NCBI GenBank assembly: GCA_041855445.1
Contig: JBHAEG010000053.1
Location: forward strand, 1 to 29,761
DNA length: 29,761 nucleotides
Direction: 5' to 3'
DNA from: Faucicola sp041855445
GTDB lineage: Bacteria > Pseudomonadota > Gammaproteobacteria > Pseudomonadales > Moraxellaceae
The notes beneath the pieces are model-generated. The model searched no databases. It saw only the letters and a program-made list of their open reading frames with translations, and was not told where the DNA came from. A program made the translations under genes and the position numbers. Positions 14,956 to 22,771 of this stretch are shown in pieces; positions within the stretch are counted from its first letter, which is position 1; the number at the start of each line of letters is the position of its first letter.

Positions 14956-15696
14956 ATGACCACACAATTACCATCTAATCACAATCTTGATGCTAACGAA
15001 ATCGCTAAATTTACCGCTTTGGCTAATGAATGGTGGAATGAAAACGGAGCTTTTGCAACCTTACATGACATTAATCCGTTACGATTACATTGGATTGAAC
15101 AACAAGTATATTCCCGCTGGAATTCGGATTTATTAGGAAAAAAAATATTAGATGTTGGCTGTGGTGGTGGCATTTTATCACATAGTATGGCTCAGCGAGG
15201 TGCATTTGTTACAGGTATCGATTTGGGTGAGGAAAATATTCAAGCCGCCCGTGTACACGCAGAACAAGTAAGACAAGAAAATATTCATTTTGAATATGTT
15301 TCGGTAGAGGATTTTGCCAAAACACACGCTGGAACATTTGATGTGGTGACGTGTATGGAAATGTTAGAACACGTTCCTGACCCACAATCAATTATTCAAG
15401 CATGTTTTAATTTGTTAAAGCCTAACGGCGTGCTAACTTTATCTACCTTAAATCGTAATGCTAAATCATACTTATTTGCAATTATTGGAGCGGAGTATGT
15501 GTTGAAATTGTTGCCTGTTGGTACACATGATTTTAATAAGTTTATCACCCCAGCAGAGCTTGACCGTATGTGCGAGCAGGTAGGTTGCAAGCGTCAAGAT
15601 ATGATAGGATTACATTACAATCCTTTAACTAAAAAATACTGGCTTGCTCAAAATGTTGATGTAAATTATATGATGGCATTTTATAAACCTAAATAA
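14956..15696 (+). CDS. ubiG: Ubiquinone biosynthesis O-methyltransferase
   Basis: The enzyme (246 aa) is an S-adenosylmethionine-dependent methyltransferase that carries out both O-methylations of ubiquinone synthesis. Motif I, ILDVGCGGGILSHSMA (64-79), and the acidic residue of VTGIDLG (85-91) bind the cofactor. NEWWNENGAFATLHDINPLRL (24-44) is the UbiG N-terminal signature, and EMLEHVPDP follows in the middle of the protein. I start at the ATG at 14956 (GGAAA upstream). The in-frame TTG at 14926 would coincide with the predicted transcription start. In pseudomonads and relatives ubiG is followed by a HAD phosphatase gene, as here after 118 bases. Confidence 0.96.
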   Translation: MTTQLPSNHNLDANEIAKFTALANEWWNENGAFATLHDINPLRLHWIEQQVYSRWNSDLLGKKILDVGCGGGILSHSMAQRGAFVTGIDLGEENIQAARVHAEQVRQENIHFEYVSVEDFAKTHAGTFDVVTCMEMLEHVPDPQSIIQACFNLLKPNGVLTLSTLNRNAKSYLFAIIGAEYVLKLLPVGTHDFNKFITPAELDRMCEQVGCKRQDMIGLHYNPLTKKYWLAQNVDVNYMMAFYKPK

Positions 15697-15723
15697 GCAA
15701 AAAAATCCAAAAACACCATTAAA

Positions 15724-15742
15724 AATAGCAAAATTTTTATGA
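15724..15742 (+). repeat. 19-bp repeat, copy 1 (upstream of the HAD phosphatase gene)
   Basis: AATAGCAAAATTTTTATGA is identical to bases 25021-25039 upstream of pgsA. Here it ends 72 bases before the start codon. It overlaps a possible TATGAT -10 box (15738-15743). Confidence 0.55.
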
Positions 15743-15814
15743 TATTTACCCAAAATTAGTAAATATTTAGAAAAACTAGCTGACATTAGCTTTTAAATTT
15801 ATTAGGAAAAATTT

Positions 15815-16519
15815 ATGAAACAACTCAAACACCCCATTCAGGCTATTTTATTTGATTTAGACGGCACATTAATTGATACAGCACCTGACTTTATCAGAAT
15901 TATTAAACAATTATGCAAAAAATATAATCATACTTGCCCAACCGAAGAAGCCATTCGAGAACAAGTATCCGCAGGTGCAAAAGCAATGGTTAAACTGATG
16001 TTTGCTGATGAATTAGCAGGTGTCGCTGATGATGACCCACAATTATTGGCATATCGTCAAGAGTTTTTAGATACCTATGAAGCAGATATTTGCGTAGACA
16101 GCCGACTATTTGAACGCTTAGAGGAAACGTTACAAATCATTGAAAGCAAACATCAAAAACCTTGGGGAATTGTCACGAATAAACCTCGTTATCTGACTGA
16201 AATTTTATTAAAAAAATTAAATCTTGATAAACGTTGCTCTGTTTTGGTTTGTCCTGATGATGTCAAACATACTAAACCTGACCCAGAACCTATGTTTTTA
16301 GCCTGTGAAAAATTAGCAGTTAATCCTAGTCATTGTATTTATGTAGGTGACCACATTCGAGATATTCAGGCGGGCAAACGGGCTGGCATGATAACCATTT
16401 TAGCCAGTTACGGCTATATTCCCCCTGAAGACCAAGCAGACTTACAGGCATGGGGAGCGGATTTCATTGTGGACAACCCAAGTGAGCTTGAAAGCTTTGT
16501 ACAAAATAGACTATACTAA
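15815..16519 (+). CDS. HAD-family phosphatase, MupP/Gph type
   Basis: This haloacid-dehalogenase phosphatase (234 aa) has all four HAD motifs. They are the nucleophile motif DLDGTLIDTAPDF (14-26, D14 and D16), the Thr in GIVTNKP (118-124), the Lys in HTKPDPEPM (152-160, K154) and GDHIRDIQAG (178-187, D179 and D183). Sequence alone fits phosphoglycolate phosphatase (Gph). However, the gene directly downstream of ubiG in Pseudomonas is mupP, which encodes the N-acetylmuramic acid 6-phosphate phosphatase of cell-wall recycling. I consider MupP at least as likely. It has the good ribosome-binding site TTAGGA. The yciK gene that follows mupP in Pseudomonas is absent here. Confidence 0.88.
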   Translation: MKQLKHPIQAILFDLDGTLIDTAPDFIRIIKQLCKKYNHTCPTEEAIREQVSAGAKAMVKLMFADELAGVADDDPQLLAYRQEFLDTYEADICVDSRLFERLEETLQIIESKHQKPWGIVTNKPRYLTEILLKKLNLDKRCSVLVCPDDVKHTKPDPEPMFLACEKLAVNPSHCIYVGDHIRDIQAGKRAGMITILASYGYIPPEDQADLQAWGADFIVDNPSELESFVQNRLY

Positions 16520-16564
16520 TTAAACATAAAATTAAATATTTTTAAAGTTTTGAGGAATTTTTCC

Positions 16565-17170
16565 ATGAAAGGTATAAAACAAAAATTTATAATTATAACT
16601 GGACTATCTTTACTCATGAGTTCTGGGCTGGTTGCCTGTCAAAAGCCTACAGACAAAGCCCAGACTCAACCACCAAATCAACCTATTGAAGAAATTGCAA
16701 TTATTGAAGAAAAACCAAAAGGCGACCCTGTCGTCTACCCATTCGCCGATTGGCAAAAACAAACAGGCGTAAACGTATCTATTCAAGATATTGAAAGTAT
16801 TAAAACTGCTTTAGGAGCGGTTAATCGTACTGATGAACAAAGAAGTATCGATTTTTCAGGCAAATTAGCAGTAAAATATAGTTTTCAGCCAGAAAGTGCC
16901 CCTTACCTTGATTTAATTGATTCACCACAGTTTATCGAGTTAGGGTGGTATTATGCAAACCCAAGTGATACTGATGACGAAAAACGACAAAGCATTGAAA
17001 ATACAGGAAAAATTTATAAAATTGCTAAAGGTTTATTTGCTAAAGAAGGCGAAGAGTTAGTAGAAGATATTGTTAATAAACAGGTAATTAAACAAAAAAC
17101 TATTAATAATATTTATGTTGAAGTTGCCAAATGTGAATTTTTTAGTTGCATGATTGTTATAAAAAAATAA
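16565..17170 (+). CDS. Hypothetical lipoprotein
   Basis: I do not recognise this family. The protein of 201 residues begins with a lipoprotein signal peptide: MKGIKQK, a hydrophobic core, then GLVAC with lipidation expected at C25. A Pro/Gln/Glu-rich linker (about 27-55) is followed by a mixed alpha/beta region. That region contains ADWQKQTGVNVSIQDIESIK (residues 61-80), a WYYANPSDTDDEK segment and a C-terminal CEFFSCMIVIKK with two further Cys. The ATG at 16565 is preceded by GAGG at a spacing of 9. A TTG at 16550 is in frame but overlaps this ribosome-binding site, so I reject it. It lies 45 bases after the phosphatase gene and 18 before pabC, and is probably co-transcribed with both. Confidence 0.8.
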   Translation: MKGIKQKFIIITGLSLLMSSGLVACQKPTDKAQTQPPNQPIEEIAIIEEKPKGDPVVYPFADWQKQTGVNVSIQDIESIKTALGAVNRTDEQRSIDFSGKLAVKYSFQPESAPYLDLIDSPQFIELGWYYANPSDTDDEKRQSIENTGKIYKIAKGLFAKEGEELVEDIVNKQVIKQKTINNIYVEVAKCEFFSCMIVIKK

Positions 17171-17188
17171 ACATTATTTATCTAAACT

Positions 17189-18046
17189 ATGTGGTATGAC
17201 CTAAATCAACAACAATCCGTGTCACACATTGACATTCAAGAAAGAGTGATAGCTTATGGCGATGGTTTTTTTACGACAATGGCTGTGGTAAATGGACAAA
17301 TCAACTGGTTAGATTACCATCAACAACGTATTCAACAAAGCTGTCAAGCCTTAATGTTCGCTATTAACCAAGATACTTTATTAGAACAGTTAAAAAACCA
17401 CGCAAAAACTCTTCAAACAGGTGTGTTAAAGCTGATTATTTGTCGAGCAAATCAGCCCATTCGAGGCTACGGATTTAGCAACAAACAAACAAATATTTGG
17501 CTAAACTGTCAGCAAATGGCTTTGCCTTTTTTACATGATGTCAATCAAATAGCAATTCAGCCAATCACTCAAGCAATCTGTTTAAATCAACAAATTTCCA
17601 GCTTGCCCATGCCTTTGGCAGGTTTAAAATTATTAAATGCTCAAGATAAAGTTTTAGCCAGCCATGAACTTTATCAACATCAACAATTGCATCATTTACC
17701 AGTGACTGAAGGATTGGTACAAAATCTGCAAGGGGAATGGGTAGAAGGAACGATTAGTAATGTGTTTTATCAGTTAGATAATCAACAGTGGTTTACACCA
17801 CCAATTATTCATGCAGGTGTCAAAGGGGTAATGCGTCAAGTTCTATTGGATAATTGGCGACCAAATGCCAATGCTGTGAATGAGCGGACTTTACAAACAA
17901 CGGATTTTCCCCGATTAACAGGCTTATTTTTTTGTAATGCTGTACGAGGTATTATACCAATTGAGCAATTAATTGTTTTTGATAAAAAATTTATAATAAA
18001 TATAATAAAAAAGAGTAGCTACCAGCACATTGCTACTCTTTTTTAA
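17189..18046 (+). CDS. pabC: Aminodeoxychorismate lyase
   Basis: This fold-type IV PLP enzyme (285 aa) converts 4-amino-4-deoxychorismate to p-aminobenzoate and pyruvate for folate synthesis. The N terminus has VIAYGDGFFTTM (20-31), the family's GDG motif. The PLP Lys is K147 in AGLKLLNAQDKV, and VTEGLVQNL followed by WVEGTISNVF match the cofactor phosphate and substrate loop. The order pabC-mltG-tmk is common in gammaproteobacteria. No clear ribosome-binding site precedes the ATG, and the upstream lipoprotein gene ends 18 bases before it, so coupling is likely. The last 13 codons coincide with an intrinsic terminator, so the C-terminal residues KKSSYQHIATLF are encoded by the hairpin. Confidence 0.92.
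   Translation: MWYDLNQQQSVSHIDIQERVIAYGDGFFTTMAVVNGQINWLDYHQQRIQQSCQALMFAINQDTLLEQLKNHAKTLQTGVLKLIICRANQPIRGYGFSNKQTNIWLNCQQMALPFLHDVNQIAIQPITQAICLNQQISSLPMPLAGLKLLNAQDKVLASHELYQHQQLHHLPVTEGLVQNLQGEWVEGTISNVFYQLDNQQWFTPPIIHAGVKGVMRQVLLDNWRPNANAVNERTLQTTDFPRLTGLFFCNAVRGIIPIEQLIVFDKKFIINIIKKSSYQHIATLF
18007..18044 (+). terminator. Terminator inside the 3' end of pabC
   Basis: AAAAAAGAGTAGC (18007-18019) pairs perfectly with GCTACTCTTTTTT (18032-18044) around a 12-base loop. The T run is itself the last coding codons, and the stop TAA begins at its final T. Because the A and T runs mirror each other, it could act in both directions. Confidence 0.85.
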
Positions 18047-18232
18047 CCATACCATGAAACTTTCAAAACCACTATAACAGCTAAATGCTAAAATTTCTCA
18101 ATAAAATAAGACAAGCGAAGGCAAAAAACCGATAAACAAAACGAAATTGTGATATTCTGATGAAATATCATTGCTATTTTTAACATTCCTTGATAAATTC
18201 TTGCTATTTAATTTAATTGAAAAAACGATGAT

Positions 18233-19324
18233 ATGACCCAAAATTCACAATCAAACACCACAAGTTCAGGTTTTTCGTCAAAACAACCTAAGAAAAAACC
18301 TTTTATAATTTTATGGTTTGGATTAATTATTATTTTAGTTATTTTCGCTTTTTTGGTTTATCAAACATTATTTGCTTCTGTGCAAAAAGATAAACAAATG
18401 ATAACTATCGAAAAAGGAGAAACCTATTATAAATTAATTGATAAATGGGCTGAGAATAATCCTTTATTTATACAGCCTCTTGCCAAATTATATATTAAAC
18501 TTCAAGTCGCAAAGCCGTTACACGCAGGGACTTATCAAATTCCTGCTAATCCTAATTTCAAACAATTGATGGATATTTTACAACAAGGCGAAAAAGTTGC
18601 GTTAGTCAAAGTACAAATTATTGAAGGTAAAACCGCTAAAGATTTATATAAAATCTTAAATGCGTCACCAACAATTAAAAAAGAAGTTATTCAAGATAGA
18701 AACATTGATATTCAAGCATTAAATTTGCCTGTTAATCCTGAATATACGCCAAATGGTAATCTTGAAGGCTGGTTTGCTCCTGATACATATTATTATAATG
18801 AAACCGCTACTGATAAGAAGATTTTAACAGATTTATTTGAAAAACAACATAAGGTACTGATGGAGAACTGGGAAACCCGTCAAGATAATTTGCCTTATAA
18901 AAATCCGTATGAGGCACTAATCATGGCTTCAATCATTGAAAAAGAAACCAGTCTTGCTTCGGAACGTGGCGAAGTGGCAGGCGTATTTGTCAATCGATTG
19001 CGTCAAGGAATGCGATTACAAACGGACCCAACTGTCATTTATGGCATGGGTGAGCGTTATGATGGTAACATTCGTAAAAAAGATTTATTAGAAAAAACAC
19101 CTTATAATACTTATCAAATCAATGGTTTACCGCCAACACCTATTGCATTACCTAGTGAAGCTTCTATTAAATCTGCATTAAATCCTAATAAAACAGACTC
19201 TTTATATTTTGTGGCAACGGGTAAAGGTGGGCATAAGTTTAGCTCAAATTTAAATGACCATAATAAGGCTGTGCAAGAATATCTCCAAGTCATGCGTGAG
19301 AAAAAAGCACAACAAAATCAGTAG
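18233..19324 (+). CDS. mltG: Endolytic murein transglycosylase MltG
   Basis: MltG (YceG-like, 363 aa) cuts nascent peptidoglycan strands at the inner membrane and is thought to set glycan chain length. A short cytoplasmic, Ser/Lys-rich N terminus is followed by one transmembrane helix (about 24-46). A LysM-like region comes next (about 55-120), then the catalytic domain. The domain signatures ASIIEKETSLASERGEVAGVF (232-252, catalytic Glu E236) and RLQTDPTVIYGMG (261-273) are clear, as is NGLPPTPIALPS. It has its own 186-base upstream region after the pabC terminator and is followed by tmk after 21 bases, as in E. coli. Confidence 0.96.
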   Translation: MTQNSQSNTTSSGFSSKQPKKKPFIILWFGLIIILVIFAFLVYQTLFASVQKDKQMITIEKGETYYKLIDKWAENNPLFIQPLAKLYIKLQVAKPLHAGTYQIPANPNFKQLMDILQQGEKVALVKVQIIEGKTAKDLYKILNASPTIKKEVIQDRNIDIQALNLPVNPEYTPNGNLEGWFAPDTYYYNETATDKKILTDLFEKQHKVLMENWETRQDNLPYKNPYEALIMASIIEKETSLASERGEVAGVFVNRLRQGMRLQTDPTVIYGMGERYDGNIRKKDLLEKTPYNTYQINGLPPTPIALPSEASIKSALNPNKTDSLYFVATGKGGHKFSSNLNDHNKAVQEYLQVMREKKAQQNQ

Positions 19325-19345
19325 GTAACGCTTAGGAAGGATATC

Positions 19346-19972
19346 ATGCAGGCACAATTTATCAGTTTTGAAGGGACGGAAGGTGTTGGCAAAACAACCC
19401 TGATTACAAACGTTGCCAAAACTTTACAACAACAAGGTATTGATTTTATTCAAACTCGAGAGCCAGGGGGCAGTCCTTTTGCCGAAATTTTACGAGATTT
19501 ATTAAAAAATCCTAATATCATCATGAATGATGATAGCGAATTATTGTTGATGTTTTCTGCCCGTTGTGACCATGTTGCTCAGGTGATTTTGCCTGCCTTA
19601 GAGCAAGGAAAATGGGTCTTGTGTGATAGATTTATCGATTCGACTTTGGCATATCAGGGGTTTGGGCGAGCAAATGGCGATTTGCGTACATTAAAAAAAA
19701 TTCAAGATTTAATTGACAATTTTGTTAAAGTGTTACCAAATACAACGATTTGGCTTGATTTACCTGTGTCAGAAGGATTACATCGTGCAACCCAACGGGG
19801 AGAGCTTGACCGTTTTGAACAACAAAAGTTAGTATTTTTTGAAAAGGTATATCAAGGTTTTTGCTATTGTGAACAACAATATCCACAAAGATTTCAACGA
19901 GTTAATGCTACAGGTAGTGCCGATGAGATATTGCAACGGGTATTGACAAGATTGCAGTTACCAAATGCCTAA
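19346..19972 (+). CDS. tmk: Thymidylate kinase
   Basis: The enzyme (208 aa) phosphorylates dTMP to dTDP with ATP for DNA synthesis. It opens with FISFEGTEGVGKTTL, whose P-loop is GTEGVGKT (10-17). TREPGGSPFAEILRDLL (37-53), the DRFIDSTLAYQG segment and a basic-acidic lid stretch (RGELDRFEQQ) complete the family pattern. A strong ribosome-binding site (AGGAAGG) lies before the ATG. It is co-transcribed with mltG. Confidence 0.97.
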   Translation: MQAQFISFEGTEGVGKTTLITNVAKTLQQQGIDFIQTREPGGSPFAEILRDLLKNPNIIMNDDSELLLMFSARCDHVAQVILPALEQGKWVLCDRFIDSTLAYQGFGRANGDLRTLKKIQDLIDNFVKVLPNTTIWLDLPVSEGLHRATQRGELDRFEQQKLVFFEKVYQGFCYCEQQYPQRFQRVNATGSADEILQRVLTRLQLPNA

Positions 19973-20047
19973 TTTTTGCAAAGCTTGTGATAAATCATTA
20001 TTGTAAGATAAGTTTAATTAAACAATTAGCCTTGAAGGAATGATAAG

Positions 20048-21481
20048 ATGCGACAAAAAACAATTATTTTGACAAAATTGATGCAACATCGATTTGCAGG
20101 ATTGCTTGCTTTTAGCTTGTTGTTTACAGGGGTGGCTGGGGTAACTGTACCAGTGACAGCAACGGCTTCAGTAACGGTAGACTTTTCGGATTTAGTGTCG
20201 CAAGTAAGTCCGTCTGTTGCTCGTGTCAATGTCACTAAAAAAATTAGTCAAGATGATTTAAACCAAATGCAAACGGCATTGTTATTGCGTGAGTTTTTTG
20301 GTAGTCAAGTGCCATTGCCTAATATGCCAAAATCTGCTGTAGAAAGTTCATATGGTACAGGTTTTTTTGTGACTAGTGATGGTTATTTATTGACCAATCA
20401 TCATGTGATTGAAGGGGCTGATAAAATTACTATTACTTTAAGTGATAGACGAGAGTTCGATGCTAAATTAATTGGATTTGATGAAAGAACGGATATTGCT
20501 GTATTAAAAATTGATGGTAAAGGCAAAAGTTTTCCTGCCTTACCTACAGGAAATTCTGATACGTTAAAAGTGGGTGAGCCTGTGTTGGCAATTGGTTCAC
20601 CGTTTGGATTTGATTATTCAGCTTCAGCAGGCATTGTCAGTGCAAAATCTCGTAATGCGTTCCGTGATACTAGCGTACCTTTTATTCAAACTGATGTTGC
20701 TTTAAATCCAGGTAACTCAGGAGGTCCATTATTTAATCGTAAAGGTGAGGTGATTGGGGTTAATTCTCGTATTTTTACGGGAACTGGCGGTTATATGGGA
20801 TTGTCATTTTCAATTCCAATTGATGTTGCAATGGACGTTTATCGACAAATTCGCAGTCAAGGCAGGGTCGTTCGTGGCTATTTGGGTGTGTTTCCACAAG
20901 ATATTGACCGTAATTTAGCTGATGCGTATGGGTTAGATAAACCACAGGGTGCATTAATTATCAAAGTTAGCCCTGACACACCAGCGGATAAAGCAGGACT
21001 TAAATCAGGCGATGTCATTTTACAATACAATGGACAAGCTATTGACACTTCATCAGATTTATTAAACTATGTGAGCCGAGCTAAACCGAAAGATACGTTT
21101 CGTTTACAGGTGTTACGCAATAAGCAACGACTAAACTTACAGGGGCAGTTAGCAGAAGCTCCAAGCGATATTGCCTCAGAAAAAGGCAGTATCAATAGTG
21201 AAAATACTGTTCGCTTGGGCATTCGTTTGCGTGATTTATCCAGTGATGAACAAAAAGAAATTGGCGGAAAAGGGGTACTAATCACGGCGGTGGACCCATT
21301 TGGTTTGGCATCAAATTCAGGTTTGCGGGCAGGCGATGTGGTCGTACAAATGAACCAAAAAGTTATTACCAATGCTTCAGACTTTGCCCAAGCGGTGCGA
21401 CAACTGCCAAAAACTGGGGTTGTAACTCTTCATCTTATCCGTCAAGGTGTGCCTGTTATTATTGGTTTACGCATTGAATAA
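20048..21481 (+). CDS. Periplasmic serine protease, DegP/MucD (HtrA) family
   Basis: This HtrA-type protease/chaperone (477 aa) deals with misfolded envelope proteins. It has a signal peptide (about 1-40, ending near ATASV) and a trypsin-like domain. The catalytic triad is H119 (LLTNHHVIEGA), D149 (ERTDIAVLKI) and S224 (NPGNSGGPLF). Two PDZ domains follow: about 275-365, with YLGVFPQDI and DKAGLKSGDVILQ; and about 385-475, with NSGLRAGDVVVQMN. Two PDZ domains fit DegP/DegQ/MucD rather than DegS. GAAGGAATG precedes the ATG. No rseA or algU cluster is nearby. A repeat-rich intergenic region follows. Confidence 0.94.
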   Translation: MRQKTIILTKLMQHRFAGLLAFSLLFTGVAGVTVPVTATASVTVDFSDLVSQVSPSVARVNVTKKISQDDLNQMQTALLLREFFGSQVPLPNMPKSAVESSYGTGFFVTSDGYLLTNHHVIEGADKITITLSDRREFDAKLIGFDERTDIAVLKIDGKGKSFPALPTGNSDTLKVGEPVLAIGSPFGFDYSASAGIVSAKSRNAFRDTSVPFIQTDVALNPGNSGGPLFNRKGEVIGVNSRIFTGTGGYMGLSFSIPIDVAMDVYRQIRSQGRVVRGYLGVFPQDIDRNLADAYGLDKPQGALIIKVSPDTPADKAGLKSGDVILQYNGQAIDTSSDLLNYVSRAKPKDTFRLQVLRNKQRLNLQGQLAEAPSDIASEKGSINSENTVRLGIRLRDLSSDEQKEIGGKGVLITAVDPFGLASNSGLRAGDVVVQMNQKVITNASDFAQAVRQLPKTGVVTLHLIRQGVPVIIGLRIE

Positions 21482-21547
21482 TACAAATTTAGTAAAGAAG
21501 GTTTACGATTTATTGTTGGCTTGTTGATAGCAAACCTTGAGTTTGTA
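21482..21547 (+). terminator. Candidate nested hairpin after the DegP-like gene
   Basis: TACAAA (21482-21487) and AAGGTTT (21498-21504) pair with AAACCTT (21532-21538) and TTTGTA (21542-21547), giving a two-part stem around a 27-base loop. No T run follows, so it is a weak terminator candidate. Its inner arms belong to the AGGTTT motif family of this gap. Confidence 0.35.
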
Positions 21548-21581
21548 CATGAATACCATTTATAATTAATGTTTTTAATTA

Positions 21582-21635
21582 TAGGTTTATTTTAGGTTTA
21601 TTAAAGTGTGACTAAATAAACGCAATAAACCTAAA
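21582..21635. repeat. Tandem and inverted TAGGTTTATT repeats
   Basis: TAGGTTTATT occurs at 21582-21591 and again at 21593-21602, an 11-base period close to one helical turn. TTTAGGTTTATT (21591-21602) is matched by its exact reverse complement at 21624-21635, giving a 45-bp dyad with a 21-base spacer. A further AAATAAAC lies at 21614-21621. The arrangement is immediately upstream of the metallophosphoesterase gene and may be an operator array. Confidence 0.65.
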
Positions 21636-21668
21636 CAAATCTTAATGATATAAGGTGTTTAATGACAT

Positions 21669-22673
21669 ATGTTTTGGGCATGGCTAAACAATATTGGGTT
21701 GTGGACTGCAATAGGCGTTGTGTTTTGGTCATGCTTAAAAACTTTTCAAGCAAATCCCTCGTCTGGTTTTTTCCGCATTTGGCTACAGCTCATTGCCTAT
21801 CATAGTCGTTATTTAGTGTTATGGTTATTAGTGTGGGTGAGCTGTTATATTGCGGTTGGACATTATCAGGCATTTTATTGGGTCATTGGACTATTTGCTG
21901 TTCTTTTTTTATACAGCACATGGATTGAACCCAATCAAATCCAAATTTGTCGGCAAATTATTCCGCTAGGCTTAACTCAAGCCCAACAAGAACCTGTCAA
22001 ATTGATAGTCATCAGTGATATTCACGTTGGGATTTTTTCTGGAAAACCAAAGCAACTGAAAAAATTAGTGGAAACTATTAATGATATTGACGCAGATGCA
22101 GTATTGATTGCTGGTGATTGGCTGTATCATGCAGGTGCGGATATTATTGGACAAATGTTAGTATTAAAAGCGTTGAACAAGCCCTGTTACACTGTATTTA
22201 GTGAACAAGATATTGAATATGATAAACAACATACTACGTCAGATAATTTGTCTTCTGCTTTATTAACATTAGGCATTCATCTATTAGATGGTAGTCGTCA
22301 AACCATTCGTGGACTTGATGTCATAGGTATTGGCACAAATACCAATAATCATCAATGGCTTAATCAGCAAATTCAACCCAAAAAACCTGCTATTATTTTG
22401 ACTCATGACATTCAACAAATCGAAACTAATACACATTATTTAACCTTGATGGATAGTAGTAAGCTGATTATAGTTGGACAAACGCATGGCGGACAAGTGC
22501 AAATTCCTCATTTAACCTCTTTGGTGGTAAAGGCAAGTACAGGTATCACTAGCGTTTCTGGCTTACAGCTATTTAACAATTATCAAGTTTGGACAACAAC
22601 AGGCGTTGGCATGACAGGTTTGCCATTTCGTTTTAATTGCCCACCTCGAGTTGATGTTTTGACGATACACTAA
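21669..22673 (+). CDS. Membrane-anchored metallophosphoesterase (YkuE-like) with altered metal site
   Basis: The 334-residue protein has two or three N-terminal transmembrane helices (about 8-25, 45-63 and 68-85) and then a calcineurin-like phosphoesterase domain. Metal-site motifs present are SDIHVG (116-121; D117 and H119), AGDW (148-151; D150) and LTHD (244-247; H246). Two motifs deviate: the usual GNHD reads FSEQD (177-181), losing Asn and His, and the usual GHTHGGQ reads GQTHGGQ (270-276), with Q271 for the first His. The enzyme may be weakened, use a changed metal site or have become non-catalytic. The start at 21669 has only a weak ribosome-binding site (AAGGTG about 14 bases upstream). 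The physiological substrate is unknown. Confidence 0.85.
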   Translation: MFWAWLNNIGLWTAIGVVFWSCLKTFQANPSSGFFRIWLQLIAYHSRYLVLWLLVWVSCYIAVGHYQAFYWVIGLFAVLFLYSTWIEPNQIQICRQIIPLGLTQAQQEPVKLIVISDIHVGIFSGKPKQLKKLVETINDIDADAVLIAGDWLYHAGADIIGQMLVLKALNKPCYTVFSEQDIEYDKQHTTSDNLSSALLTLGIHLLDGSRQTIRGLDVIGIGTNTNNHQWLNQQIQPKKPAIILTHDIQQIETNTHYLTLMDSSKLIIVGQTHGGQVQIPHLTSLVVKASTGITSVSGLQLFNNYQVWTTTGVGMTGLPFRFNCPPRVDVLTIH

Positions 22674-22771
22674 CTTTGATAACCACGATTTTTTATTGTC
22701 AAAAATAAATTGCCGTGTTAGCATGGATTAGCATTTGTTTCATAATAAAGATTAATGGTATAGGTAACAGT

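Noticed and set aside
16550..16564. TTG start for the lipoprotein after the HAD phosphatase gene
   Set aside because: It overlaps the GAGG ribosome-binding site of the ATG at 16565 and would put extra residues before a normal lipoprotein signal peptide.
22715..22771. GTG start giving DapA a hydrophobic N-terminal extension
   Set aside because: DapA is cytoplasmic and normally starts near MTTIQDRLKG; a ribosome-binding site precedes that ATG.
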